From: Colocasia esculenta
Lineage: Eukaryota; Streptophyta; Magnoliopsida; Alismatales; Araceae
Length of the DNA: 64,000 bases
Direction: 5' to 3'
NCBI GenBank assembly: GCA_014218235.1
Contig: CM024758.1
Location: 96,695,698-96,759,697, forward strand
Part shown: positions 47,319 through 60,028 of the stretch, in pieces
Position numbering within the stretch: position 1 is the stretch's first letter
How the letters are laid out: the number at the start of each line of letters is the position of its first letter
Notes under the pieces: model-generated
Databases searched by the model: none
The model's input: only the letters and a program-made list of their open reading frames with translations
What the model was told of the DNA's origin: nothing
Position numbers and translations under genes: made by a program

Positions 47319-48400
47319 GTATGTTATCTCACTAATCCTTTCCTGAATCTGAAATGGACCCACATACTTGGGACTCAACATACCTTTCTTGCTGAACCTC
47401 GAAACACACCCTTGGTTGGGGAAACCCTCAAAAACACATATTCGCCAACTTCAAACTGTAGGGGCCTACGCTAGGTATCCGTATAACTCTTTTGCCTACT
47501 TTGAGCTGTTTGAAGCTTCTCCTTGATGAACTTGACCATTTCTGCACACTGCTGCACCAATTCTGGTCCCTTACCTACCTTTCACCCACTTCATGCCAAT
47601 TAATGGTGTTCTACAAGGTCTTCCATAAAGTGCTTCATATGGTGCTATGCCGATGCTTGTGTGATAACTGTTGTTGTAGGCAAATTCAACCATACTAAAT
47701 GTGCTCCCATCTGCCTCCCCAAACCAAGCAACATGCTCACAACATATCTTCGATGGTTTGAATTGTCCTTTCCGTCTGTCCATCGGTTTGGGGATGGTAT
47801 GCTGAACTATATCTCAACTGTGTACTAACAACCTACTGCAAACTCCTCCAAAAACCAGATGTAAACTTGGGATCCATGTTAGAAACTATAGTGACTGGTA
47901 TTCCATGCAATGGCACAATTCTATCCACATACAACCTCGCCAATCTGTCCACTGTCCATGACATACTTACTGCTAACAATCTACACACCTTTGTCAATCT
48001 GTCGACAAAAACCCATATACCATTGTGACCTGTCGCTATTCTGGGCAAACTAGCAACAAAATCCATTGATATATCATCCCACTTCCATTGCGGTATAGGT
48101 AACGACTGCAGCAAACCACCTGGCCTCTGGTGCTCTGATTTAAGCTGCTGGCATACTAGACATCTTGCTATGAATTCCGTTTCTCCTTCTTCATGCTCGG
48201 CCACCAAATATTTCTTTAATCTTGATACATCTTTGTGCTTCCCGGATGTATAGTGTACCTGGACCGATGTGCTTCCTCTAACACTGTCTGCTTCACACCA
48301 GCTTTACTTGGGACATATAACCTGTGCCAGAACTGGACCACACAATCATCATCTATGGTGAAATCTTCCATCTTTACAATTTTAGCCAAATTCTCATCTA
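47319..48400 (-). pseudogene. Ty3/gypsy integrase, family A, right copy
   Basis: Minus strand. The frame 47833-48207 holds CLVCQQ, SMDFVASLP and SNMDPKFTSGFW, ending at the same TAG as the left copy. The frame 47571-47783 holds FAYNNSYHTSIGIAPYEAL and GRPCRTP. The zinc-finger region is frameshifted at about 48180-48215. Within about 47930-48150 there are several real substitutions relative to the left copy (for example ASLP against ANFP), so at least this part has diverged beyond indel noise. Confidence 0.88.
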
Positions 48401-48429
48401 CCTTTTGTGCTTCTACTATCTGCCATTAC

Positions 48430-49800
48430 AAAGATGGCTCTACTGTGCTGCTAGCTAACACTGCTCTTCGCTGGCTACTTGGAACAATCAAAGAATTTTC
48501 TGTCACATCTTCATACAACTTCCATTCTCTCATCATCATAGTGCTCATAACTGCTTTCCTTCTCAAAGCATCCACAACCACATTTGCCTTGCCTGGATGA
48601 TACACTAAACTGAAATCATAATCTTTTAATATTCCATCCATCAGCGCTGCCTCAAATTCAAATCCTTCTGTGAAAAGATGTACTTCAAGCTCTTGCGGTC
48701 TGTGAAAATCTCAAATCTTTCACCATACAAATAATGCCGCCATATCTTTAATGCAAACACAACCACTGCCATTCTAAGTCATGTGTGGGATAATTCTCCT
48801 CATGCCGCTTCAATTGCCTAGATGCATAGGCCACCACTTTTCCATGCTGGTCCTCTTCTGGAGCATCTGTATACAATACAAAACCACCTTGGCCTGACGG
48901 AATTTCCAATATTGGTGCTGAAGTGAGCTGCTTCTTCAATTCCAAAAAACTACACCTACAATCGGATGACCACACAAATGGTACTCCTTTCCTGGTAAGC
49001 CTTGTCATTGGTGTTACAATCTTTGAGAAGTCTTGGATAAATCACCTATAGTAACTGCCAAACCAAGGAAACTCCTGATCTCTCGCACTGTCATTGTTCT
49101 TCCCATTTCATAACGGCTTCCACTTTGCTGGATCAACTGCAACACCTTCACCTGAAATAACATGCCCAGAAACTATATCTCTCTAAGCCAAAACTAACCA
49201 CTTTACTGAATTAGCATATACTGGTGCTCCCTCAGTGTCTGCAATGTAACCTTCAAGTGTGCTCCATGTTCCTCTTCAGAAGCTGAGTACACTAATATAT
49301 CATCATGAACACCACAATAAACTGATCTAATATGAATGGAAAATCCTTTTCATCAAATTCATAAATGTTGCCGGTGCATTGGTTATCCCAAATGGCATAA
49401 CACAAAACTCATAATGTCCATACCTTGTTCTAAATGTTGTTTTATCAATGTCTCTCCCTGAATCCTCAACTGATGGTACCCTGATCTCATCTTATCTTGG
49501 AGAACACCTTTGATAATTGCAATTGATCAAATAAGTCCTCAATTAGTGGGATGGATACTTGTTCTATATTGTAACTGATTCAACTAGCGGTAATCAATAC
49601 ACATTCTCAAGTTGCCATCTTTCTTCCTAACAAAAAGACTGGTGCTCCCCATGGTGAATGACTAAGGCAATAAAACCCTTCTCTAGAAATTCTTGTAATT
49701 GTTTCTTCAACTCTTTCAATCTACAGGTGTCATCCTGTATGGTGCTTTGGAAATGGGCATACTACCTGGCTGCAACTCCACTGTGAAGTCCACCTCTCTA
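48430..49800 (-). pseudogene. Ty3/gypsy RT and RNase H, family A, right copy
   Basis: Minus strand. RNase H parts: YTDAPEEDQHG, ASRQLKRHEENYPTHDLE (48748-49008) and FTDRKSLKY in another frame; the connection DYDFSLVYHPGKANV is at 48426-48641. RT motifs (SGYHQLRI, MPFGITNAP, FIDD box) are recognisable between 49290 and 49500 but broken by more indels than in the left copy. The TAG after CIDYR is shared. Confidence 0.85.
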
Positions 49801-50390
49801 TGGTGGCCAAATCTGGTAACTCATCCGGGAATACATCCATAAACTCCTTTACTACTGTACAATCTACTACCTTTTCTGCCTCAACCAAACTAACTGATGC
49901 CAAATAAGCTACACACTCTGCATTTATCAATTTCCTAACCTAAGAGCAGAAATAATATACTTAGGGGTATAGAACGGCATACCTTCGAATTCAAACATTC
50001 TGCCTCCAAGATGGCTGAACCTTACTCTCTTCTTTCTACAATCAACCATTGCCCCATATGCTTCCAACAATCCATACCCAATATCACATCATATTCCTTT
50101 AACTGTAGTGCATACAATCTGGCTAGCAACTGATTACCTTGTATCATAATGGGAACCTCATCCAAATAGCAAGTAGTAAGCATGAAATCATCGGAAGGAA
50201 CCTCTACCACAAGCTCACACTGCCTCTCCTCAAAAGGATGTACCATACTATCAATAAAGTCCTCAGAAATGAAGGAATATGATGCACCATGATCAATTAA
50301 CATTCTAGCAGAAAATTCAAGAAGTGGTATATACCTTCAATCAAATTTGATGCATCCACTTGAGCCCTTTGATTGCCATCACTCGTCCTC
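49801..50390 (-). pseudogene. Ty3/gypsy protease region, family A, right copy
   Basis: Minus strand. LIDHGASYSFISEDF in the frame 50022-50303 and YDVILGMDCW, then a frameshift. It has the same Asp-His-Gly active-site variant as the left copy, so the change predates the duplication. Confidence 0.85.
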
Positions 50391-51550
50391 GTCCCCTCTG
50401 GTAGGTGTGCCACTACCTCAATCAACTGGTGGCTGCCGCTGCTGCTGCTGCTATAGTGCCCCTCTACCATAGTTCCTCTCCTAGGATATGGACAATTCCT
50501 TGCCAAGTGCCCCAGCTGATCAGAATTATAATATCTAATTCTGTGGGCTGCCTAGCTGTGCTTTGCTGCGATTCCTCCGTCTCCGGCTTATAGCCTCGAC
50601 CCTGCTGAAATCCTTGTTGCCTGCCCCTCCTTAGCCTCTAAATATCATCTTTAACTTGTTTCCCCACTTGCCAAAATATGATGTAGATGCTCCTCTCGAC
50701 GGTGCCTTGCCTTTGCTAACACCCGATGATTGTTGTGGGAGTCAGAACTACTACTACCTGATCCCGATCCGCTGGACTGCCTCGCTTGCATAGTTCTTTC
50801 AAGTATAGCTGCTCTTTGGGCTGCCTCCTCCACCGTATTACACATAAGTGGAATCACGGCATCTTGCAACTTTGGCCTCAACCCCAATAAGTACTCAACC
50901 ATCATAGCACTATTAGTTACCACATAAGTTGCATACCTGCTCAAGGCCATGAACCTCATTTGATACTCCAGCACCGATAAATTTCCTTGCTATAGTGTTC
51001 TGAATTGCTCCCTCTTGGCTTTCTAAACTTGTACTGGAAAGAACGTGTTGTTTAATGCTTCAAGAAATTCCGACCATGTGATTGTATCCTCCGCTCGTCC
51101 TGCAAACACGGTTTGCATCTTGAGTCTCCACCACTCGTTCAAATCCCCTCAACTGGTAAGTAACCAAGATAACTCTGTCTGCCTATGGACACCTCATTGT
51201 AACAAAAACCCTTTCTATCTTATGCACCCAATGTTCAGCTGTATCCGGATTTGGACCTCCCGAGTATGTAGGTGGATGCAAACGTAGGAACCTCTCCACT
51301 AGCATCGTGGACTCCTCCACACTAGCTGGCTGCACTGGTACACCGGGGGGAAATGTACTACAGGTGGTACCTCAACTCCAAAGGGTGGTACTAGCGGTAC
51401 CAATACTGTCTCCCCCTCCACTGGTGGTGCTGTAGCTACTGGTCATTGTGTCCTAATCTGTGTAATGCTCTCCCATAACCTCTCTATCATCTGATGGGTG
51501 GTCTCCTTAGGCTCATTACCTCCACCTCCCCAATCTCTCCTATTAGCCAT
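50391..51550 (-). pseudogene. Ty3/gypsy gag, family A, right copy
   Basis: Minus strand from ATG 51550 (MANRRDWGGGG). The frame 50651-50974 is the longest surviving gag segment: MLEYQMRFMALSRYA, YLLGLRPKLQDAVIPLM and EEAAQRAAILERTM, i.e. the end of the retrotrans_gag domain, then a Ser/Gly-rich linker. The zinc knuckle has the same Cys-to-Tyr and Cys-to-Ser changes as the left copy. Confidence 0.85.
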
Positions 51551-51690
51551 TTATAAACCTGCACATACAACATTCCAATCCACACAACACATAAACATAT
51601 CATTACAAAACAGAGCCAGCTACCAGCAATAGACTATAGTAGAAAAACAAACTATGTACATTTTCTGTTCCTTCATATTTACACGGACCT

Positions 51691-51702
51691 GCTCTGATAC
51701 CA
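51691..51702 (-). other. Primer-binding site, family A, right (tRNA-iMet)
   Basis: Minus-strand TGGTATCAGAGC two bases from the LTR end; this copy keeps the complete AACTGTGATGG junction. Confidence 0.9.
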
Positions 51703-51704
51703 AC

Positions 51705-52069
51705 TGTGATGGTCCTCGCCGTTCAGGCCTGTTAACCCCAATAACGTGCCCGACACGACTCCGTCTCCCGCAAACGAGCTGTAGCCTCACAAGGGATATC
51801 AACACAACATGTCCGTGGAAATATAAAAGAACACACTGAACACTATAAGTTTTTCATTTCTCATATATCTATATGAAATGTACATATTTAGTTCCATACC
51901 AAAGTCATAGTACAAAGTTCAATGGCCTGGGACAAACCCCCAAGGCACAACAAGAGGAAGTATTACTCTGTTGGTGATGTCAGCCCGACTCCACTACGGT
52001 GTTGACCAGAACTAGAAGAGGGACGGGAACCCTCCAGCTCTCCTCACCTGGAAGAAGAAGGGGTGAGCT
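51705..52069 (-). repeat. 5-prime LTR of family A (terminal 365 bp, interrupted), right
   Basis: TGTGATGGTCC onward, homologous to 36641-37010, cut after GAGCT (52065-52069) by the family C LTR-like sequence at the same base as in the left copy. Confidence 0.85.
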
Positions 52070-54530
52070 TGTAATGACCCGAGAGCCTAACCCTCGGCCC
52101 AAGTTGAGGACCCAATTTTTGTGATCGCCGCCATGGATCCGGGGACCTGGAAGGGCTATAACACAAGTCTACAGAATATGTAAAGGAAATAAGCGTCAAC
52201 TGCTAACCAGGAGCACACACACAGAAGCAAAAAGAAGAGCGAGACCACAGCGTATCGCTCTAGGTACAGTCCAACACACATACTAGTACAAGTAAGCAAT
52301 GGGAAGAACAAGTCCCTAGGGAATACCCCAAGGACGTACAACTGAACGGGGAAAACCACTACTAGCATCAGGGACGACAACTACCGCCCCACCTCCTCCG
52401 CCCTGACGTTGCTGAGAAGTCTCACCTGGAAAAAGAAGGGATGAACTTCACAACAGAAGCTCAGTAGGGACTACCAATCTCCTACTGGATCTAACAGGCA
52501 GAAGAATATATATAAACAGATTATATAACAGCAGTTATATCTTCTACTCTACAAAGGAAAGTGCAGAAGCAAAGCTACTAACTAGCGACGGTATGAAAAA
52601 ACACCACGGTACGAAACTCCGTACAATTGCACGTCGTGACCACTACACGGCTGGCAACATAGGCAGAGTGAACCCTGCCTAGACAAGAGACACTAGCTAC
52701 GGAAAAGACTACCACTAGTCAACCGGTCAGGCGCGTCCAATGACGTCTTATCCTCGACCCAGGTCTAAACCTCCACTCTCATTAGATTGGGGCAGGAACA
52801 CAAGTAACACCATAGTAACCGCCGTAGTCTGACCGGACTACGGTCCCATGCCTGGCCTCTCTAAGTGTTTCCGAGGCCACAAAGAGCAAGGCAGTGAGAA
52901 AGGACTGACTGCCTGCACCAGGAGGAACTCCAAATGACCTCGACGTCCTAGACCAACCAAGAGAGCTCTGCAAATGACTCAACGTCGCTGTCCTAACCAC
53001 CATTTTCCCCTCCACTCCAGAGTCCATGACCTGAGCATGCCCACCTCCTGGGTACTTCCCTCAACAGGTGCACGGGGACGTGGGTCCCAGGCAAAGGTAA
53101 CAACCTCTCTCGCAGGACAAGCCCTCAAGTGTCGAGCACCGGGCGAATGACTAGTGTAGGACCGTACTAGGAAAGTACTGATGCCACGAGTATAGTAAGA
53201 ATCGAAATAGTGAAGACTCCATAGAAATGGAACTCCGCAAGACTTACCTATCTCTGAAGCTGTCGCGATGCTCAGAGCGGCCACGACCAGGTCGCGATGG
53301 CTGGCGACAGCATGCCCGCCACGACAGCCTAAGCTGTCGCGGTCGGCGCATGCATCCCGACACCATCGCGACCCACAAACCGGTTGCGTTCTCAACCGAG
53401 GGGCATCCCGGTATAGTCCTCCCAAGGACCGCCCCAAAATCGTACAAACCATCCATAGGGGGAGGGGAAAACATGGGAAACGCATAGGGAAGCTTGTAAA
53501 ACAACCAAACCACCCTCAAACCCCATAGAACATGGATTATAAGGAAATCTATGCTCGATGGAAACTTTACTCACCACGAGCATGATCCTCACACCCCACA
53601 ACCCCAAACCATGGAGGAAACAACCATCTTAAGGGGGAAGGGAGCATGCTTACAACAAGAGGAGACAAGGAGTCCCTACCTCCAAAAGTAGAGCCGACCT
53701 GTTGGGGCCTTCACATCAGAATGGCCACCTCCTCCTCACTCCAAGCTCTACGAGCATGCCGCCTACACGAACGAGGCATCACCTCCCCGCCATAACACCA
53801 AGAATTTCCGGAGAAGCCAAGGGGTTCAGAGGGGGAAGAAGAAGGAAGAAGAAGAAAGAAGAAGAAGAAGGAAGAAGAAGAAAGAAGAAGAAGAAGGAAA
53901 GGGGAGAAGGGGAAATGGGCGCTGGCCTCGGTTTTGAACTGATGGCCCCCGAGACACGACGGGTGTCGGGCCGGTGCGACAGCACCCTTTTGCGACACCC
54001 TTGAGCGTCACGACAAATGGTATCTAAACTTGGGTGTTCAGTATAGTACAACCTGCTCAATCCTCCGTGAGGAAATCTATGGGGGTACAGAGACTTACAG
54101 AGGTCTTGGCAAAGGTCCCCTAGTCCAATGAGACATAATGCCTAAAGGAGAGGTCACCCTTACCAAGAAGGTGTGTGGAGCCTAGGAGATGAGGGAAGGA
54201 GGTCCACCGACCAAAACAGAATGCCTTGTATGCAACATATATTATACAAGTGTTTGGATAGTAAAGAAGACCGTGCTCTATTTGCAGTGAGAATCGCGAT
54301 AGACACAGACGTCGTGAATCCACAATGAATCGCGTCTAGTTACCTGGTCGCGGACTGAGAGCCTCAAAAGCCTGTCAGAGCAGAGTCCGGTCCCTGTGAA
54401 CGGATTGCAGACAGAAACATGATGAACTGGGTCATCGCAGAACTAAAATAAAACACGACCGTTAACTGGTTGCATATTAAATAGTGAAACATGACCACTG
54501 GTCGTGATTCAGAAGGCAACCCGAGAGCTT
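52070..54530 (-). repeat. LTR-like sequence of family C, right copy
   Basis: TGTAATGACCC start, same order of blocks as 13270-15740, including the splice-acceptor-like CACCTGGAAAAAGAAGGGATG segment, TCGCGA motifs and the GAA microsatellite (53834-53900). Right boundary uncertain. Open frames are shadows. Confidence 0.55.
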
Positions 54531-55680
54531 AAAAAAATAGAAATCAGAGATATGTATACAAATGAACACACAAGCATGCTTTTCTGGTATTGTAATAAGC
54601 GGAAGACAATGAACACAATCTCATATGAATATCATGGATCAACTCATCATATTTTTTCTTTTATTTTTCCTCAAATCTTCTTTGGGATTCCACAGTTGGC
54701 TAACCATGGGAAGAAAGAAAAGGAGGAAAAGAAGGAGGGGCACACGGGTGCCAAAAGGAGAATGCCACGTGGGGCACGATGGAGGGGGTAATCAAATAGA
54801 AAAGGAGGAAAGATGTTCCACCGTGATCGCCAATTTGTAGATTCTGACTCTTGTCTTAAAAAGACTCAAGGTCTTCACAAGGAAAATATGAAGAAAAATA
54901 AAGAAGAAGATGAAGATGGTGGAGCACAACTCCTGGATGTGTACGTAATCGCCAGACACATATGGGTGTCGAAGGAGAAAAATGCAGAAAATGCAAAAGA
55001 GAGATTATCACATAATACCTTTTGGAGTGGGGAGATGTGTGGGAGAGAGCGGGTTCGCTTCTTCTTCTACGAGAACGACCGATCATGGTAGAAGGCTTCT
55101 TCTTATTTTTACCCTTGTAAAACACATAACAGAAAAGAAGGATTATCCAAAAACGTGTAGTATTCAATTCTCAAATAATGAAATAAACATGAAGAACATG
55201 GTGAAGTACACACCTTTTTGTGGCTTTTAAAACCCTTAGAAAATAGTTATGATGTGTGCATGCAAAGTGTGTGTGTGTTGATTGGAGATGATTAAAAGTA
55301 GATTAAACAAGATAGATAGATGGCAGTAGCCACGTTGGGGTTATGAAGGGAGTATGATGATGAATAAACAATTGAATAAAAGTAAGAGGAGGGAGGTGCT
55401 TCCCCTTTGGTGATCATGGCACATGTATGCTTGATGTTTTGCTGAAGAGAGGAGGAGGAGGTGCTGACGAGCTGCTCCTGTTGCTGGTTCAGATGTGGAG
55501 ATGGAGAGGCGTCAAAGCTTAAGGTGGAGATCCGACAGAGCTTCACCTTGAATTGGCTCTCTTACAACTCACTAGTCATGGTGGTTATTTGGGGGATCCT
55601 TCTAAGGTCTAACCTCTGAGAACGACGAGATATGGAGTGTATATATAGGAGCAGAGGCTCAAAGTCTGAGTTGGACAACA
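54531..55680 (-). promoter_or_regulatory. A/T-rich segment with a minus-strand TATA box, right copy
   Basis: Equivalent of 15741-16880, with the TATA core at about 55640-55648 on the minus strand. No coding content seen. Confidence 0.45.
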
Positions 55681-57190
55681 TATTTAAATCGCGACGGACA
55701 CAGAGATCACTGTTAAAGTTGAATCAGACGACATAGATGGACGCATTCAAGGAATTTCTAGATACAATCAAATTCTAATCAAAAGTGCAATCTTAATTAC
55801 GACGGGTATGATCGACGCGTATATGAATTTTCGATTTTGCTTATGGAAACTGGCCAGAAGTCAAATGTAGAATGTTGAATCGCGGTGGATCAACTGGACA
55901 CGTTTCAAGAAAAGGCAACAAGTATTTCCAAAATGAAATAAAGAAATTTCTGAAAAATATGGAAGTTCAAAGTAGCAACGTACATACTCGATGCGTTAAG
56001 AAATGTTTAGCACTCGATGTGAAGGCCAATCAATGTTTGATAAGCAATCGATATGATCACGACGGTCAGACACGGCAGTTAATAATATCAAACGGAATAA
56101 GACTAGAATTGATAATGAGAATCAGTTTGACTGACACGTCACGTATTACATCATTGATATTCAAAGCATCAGTCGATACGAGCTTCATCGGAACAAGCAC
56201 CAATCGAAATGCATAAACATGACGACAAGGACTATCGCGAATCATTGTTTAGCAATCGACGTTGTTCACCAATCGATATAGAATCATGACATGTTGTCAA
56301 GGTGCTTTTAAGAGCAATCGATTGTTGGTCAGTAATCGATGTGAATCATAATGGTTTGACATGACGTATTTTAGTTGTTCTCCATCAGTCGATGTTAAAC
56401 GCGACCACTGTATATGTTGTGAAATAACATGTTTGCTCACGCCTTCAGCAAGCTAGGGAAATTTGGGGAAGCACCAAAAATAGGGAGAGAAATTAGGGAG
56501 ACCCTGAATAATGGGGAAAAATAGTCTCACAAGGCAAAAAGGGAGCCCTTTGTGGCATTATGGCATAATTTGAAATTTGCTTGCGATGGTGTCATTTTTA
56601 GCGTGTCTACAATCGAGTGCAGAAAACTCTTCTCCAAAGATGTGTTTGTTGTGGACACACAAGGATAGTCATCTCCCCTTATATCCACAACCTAAGGACT
56701 TCTTCTTGGCCGTAGATCAGAAGATAAACTCGTGAAAATCCAAATCAAGAAAGAGTCTAATCTAGAAATAGAAATCCATAGTCGGTCAATCGACTTTACC
56801 AAGTCGGTTGTTCGATTCTAGACTTAGCTTCGACTGGCCCTTCATTTATTCTAAGTCGGTCGACCGAGTTTCTCCGGTCGGTAGTCTAGCTTTTCGTCTG
56901 TCCCACTTCAAAATAGTACTGGGTAGGTCGGTCGACCGAAATCCCAAATTGGTCTTCCGATTTCTTGCTTGGTCATCAATCGATTGAGCCCTATTCTTCA
57001 ATCGATTGGTCTTTGTTTCATCAATGGGAAGCCCCTTCATCAATCGATTGGTCTTTACATAATCGGTCGACCGATTCTTGCAAATCGCTCATCTGATTTC
57101 CTGACTGTTGCAGTGCCAAATGGTACTAGCTAGGTTGGTTGTCCAATTCTCCTGGATGGTTGACCGATTTCTTGCAAAGCAGATAATCAA
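55681..57190. repeat. Palindrome-rich array, right copy (uninterrupted)
   Basis: This copy shows the intact order: TCGCGA near 55688, TCGAT-type motifs every 15-60 bp between 55985 and 56395, then three GGTCGACC palindromes (about 56853, 56927, 57064) and three CAATCGATTG palindromes (about 56976, 57000, 57042). The palindromes are cleaner than in the left copy, where several are reduced by one or two bases. Site of the long-LTR insertion in the left copy: about 57085-57112. Confidence 0.65.
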
Positions 57191-57743
57191 GTCAGTTAAA
57201 ATTCTAACACCTGAAAAGATTAAGCACTCACCTTGGCCCTTTGTTTGTGGACTCTAAACACCATGTAATCCTGTGAGGCTCATTTATCATGAAGATTTAA
57301 AATAAGTCCATATAAAATCCATAAAATTCAAATGGTCATATGCTTCAACAAAAACTCATTTTTTCAACCTCAAAACATCATATTGTACATGGAAACAAAC
57401 AATACTTTCACTAACATTTTCAGATAGCAAGGGTGAAAGGAATAAATTTTAAGGATGGGACTTGTGCACCGAGTGTGGAGTACACTTAGAGAGTCTTTTT
57501 TAATTTCTAAAGTGGTCATTATTATAATTTTTACCTTTATTTTAAAAGATAGATAGTTTAGTGAGTAGACAGTGTTTTATTCTGACATTGAAGATTGTAA
57601 TATTCGTTTATGATGAATTAAACAAGAGATTTTGTTTATTAAATTATGAGCCCTACTTGCATTAGTTATTTGTCTATTGCTTCTGAATACTTGATTATTG
57701 TGTCTTCTGGTTTATCCCTTTGTTAAAAAATCGAGGTGTGACA
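57191..57743 (+). repeat. Intervening repeat and 3-prime remnant of the family B LTR, right
   Basis: Matches 32460-33013. The last ~290 bp, ending TCGAGGTGTGACA at 57743, look like the 3-prime end of a gypsy LTR. The part before it has no recognised identity. Confidence 0.5.
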
Positions 57744-60028
57744 CAAAAAGTCCCACAAAAAGTATAGGGACATACTAGCTTTCTGAGTTGTTACCTTTAA
57801 CTGTATATGCAAGATATTGCTCTGCATAGGCGTAAGCAAGTCGGAGAGTTGATGGAGCAGTAGGTAGATGCACCAGACTAGCCACCTACACCACAATAGG
57901 AGCCGACAATGACCCAAGCTCAGCAGGGTGACCAACAAGGGGTGTAGCAGGGTATTCTACCACCTCAGGGAGCACAACAGTAGGAGTGGTGCGAACCACC
58001 ACCACCACCTCCAGACATGATGAGCAGATGGTTGAGCAGATGTGAAGACCCATGTTTCAGATCCCGTGACAATATGCATAGATGGTAGCAGTCGGACAAC
58101 AGCCAGCGGCTCACCAAGCACTACCAGTTTAATAGGCAGTACCACCAACAGTACCACAGGTGGTGCCACAAGGTGCTCGTTGCGGGAAGTGCCTAGGTAC
58201 CAGGAGCTGGAGCCATAGCACCAGAGGATAGGACTGCACTACTATAGAAGTTTTTATGTCTTTGACGCCAAACCTTCTTCGGTGACTACGATCCGGACTG
58301 GGTTGAGAAGTAGGTCCATGAGCTCAAGAGTACCTTCAAGACTATGGATTGTAGAGAGAGCAAGACTAGGTGAGACTTGCAGTGTATCAGTTGAAGGGGT
58401 GGCGAGTTTAGAGGCAAACACACTTCCATGGACAATGACTAGACCAGATTACTTGAGAGCAATTTTTTGAGGTTTTCCATTATGAGTTGTTTCTTGACTA
58501 TGCTCATCATGAGAAGAGGGACTAGTTCTACAAGCTGACATAGGGTGGCATGACATGAGACACGTTTCCCATGTTGCTAGCAGCGAGCAGGCCATACGGA
58601 GCATTTTATAGACAGGCTATAGGCTGAGTTAAGGTAAGGCATGTCTGCCCACCTGTGCAACACCCTAACGGTTGTCATACCTAGAGGTACTGCCTTAGAG
58701 AGGGAGTCTAGACATTAGTCGTAGCAGGGAAGATCCCCTACATTTTCTATCCCATACCAGCACCTTTTAGTCAATCGGGGTAGTGTGACATCTTCCTCTT
58801 CTACGGGCACGTACAGCTTTGGCCTGCACTCAAAGTTTAGGCAGATGTTCACTCGTGGGGGCAAGTGGCAGCGACAGTAGCATAAACACCAACTAAAGGT
58901 TGTGGAGCAGTCCATTCAGTAGGGAGCATAGTAGGGACAATAAGACATAGTCTGCTAGACTTATGGTCAGCCAGGACGCTTCAAGCTAGAGTGCCAATGG
59001 GGTGAGTTTAGCACTAGTAGCCAGCACAATCATAGTTTATGCCGTAAAACCACAGATACAACACCCTCCTCACCAATAGGTGCATTGTCATCAACAACAA
59101 TAGGGATAGTACCCGCCGCAACAACACTGTCAGCAGCACTAGCAGTACCATTTGTCGCCACACTAGTAGCTACAATAGTGAGACAGTGCGAACCTGAGCA
59201 TGTGATGACCCTCACAGGGATGAGGTTGAGGCTTTGAACCTAGTTGTAGGTACATTGCCTCTCCTTGATAGAGATACTTGTGTTTTGATAGATTTTGGTG
59301 CCTTACATTGTTTTATCTCCAAAGACTTTTATAGGTCACTTGTTGATTCTGCACCTGAGAGGCCTTATCCCATGTTAATTGAGCTTCCGTCAGGTGATAC
59401 ATGCGTTACCTTGGTTACTTAGAGGGTGTCACTGTTGAAGTTATGGGCAACTATTTGCCTGTCAGACTATTTGCTTTGTAGATCAGTAATTTTGATGTCA
59501 TCCCTTACATGGATTGTCTAGAGGCTCAATCTACTATAATGGATTGTCAATGGAACACGGTGCATTTTGGGATACTCTGAGCACTTGTTCTTTGCTTTCA
59601 TGGTACTCAGTCTACCAGTTGAACCTTTGTTTCCTTCTACAAAGCTCAACACCTGATTTGAGATGGCTATGTAGTATATCTTGTCTCTATTTGTTTCTAA
59701 ACGTCTGGCAATTGTTTGTTGGATGTGCCCGTTACCTGTGAGTTTCCAAATGTTTTTCCTAAAGAATCTACTAGATTTAGCGCCCAAGCAGGAGGTAGAT
59801 TCTCAATTGATTTTTTTAGGACCCTGCCTCCGTTCAAGGCACCATACTAGATGTCTTTGATAGAATTGCAGGAATTGAAGCCTTAGTTAGAGGAGTTGCT
59901 TGAAAAGGGTTTTATCTGTCTGAGTCACGTCGTAGGGTGCACCAATATTATTTGTGAGGAAGAAGGAAGGTATTATGAGGGTTTATTGATTACAATCTAC
60001 TAAATTAAGGACAATGAAGAACAAGTAT
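57744..60028 (+). pseudogene. Degenerate Ty3/gypsy gag-pol, family B, right copy
   Basis: Same content as 33014-35317: the TAG-riddled Gln/Pro-rich gag leader, gag fragments, protease VLIDFGALHCFIS (59234-59422), and the RT start with ELLEKGFICLSH, ending at KQVL-equivalent codons before AGTAT (60024-60028). Several base substitutions distinguish it from the left copy; for example CAG at 58089-58091 is TAG at 33372-33374. Confidence 0.8.
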
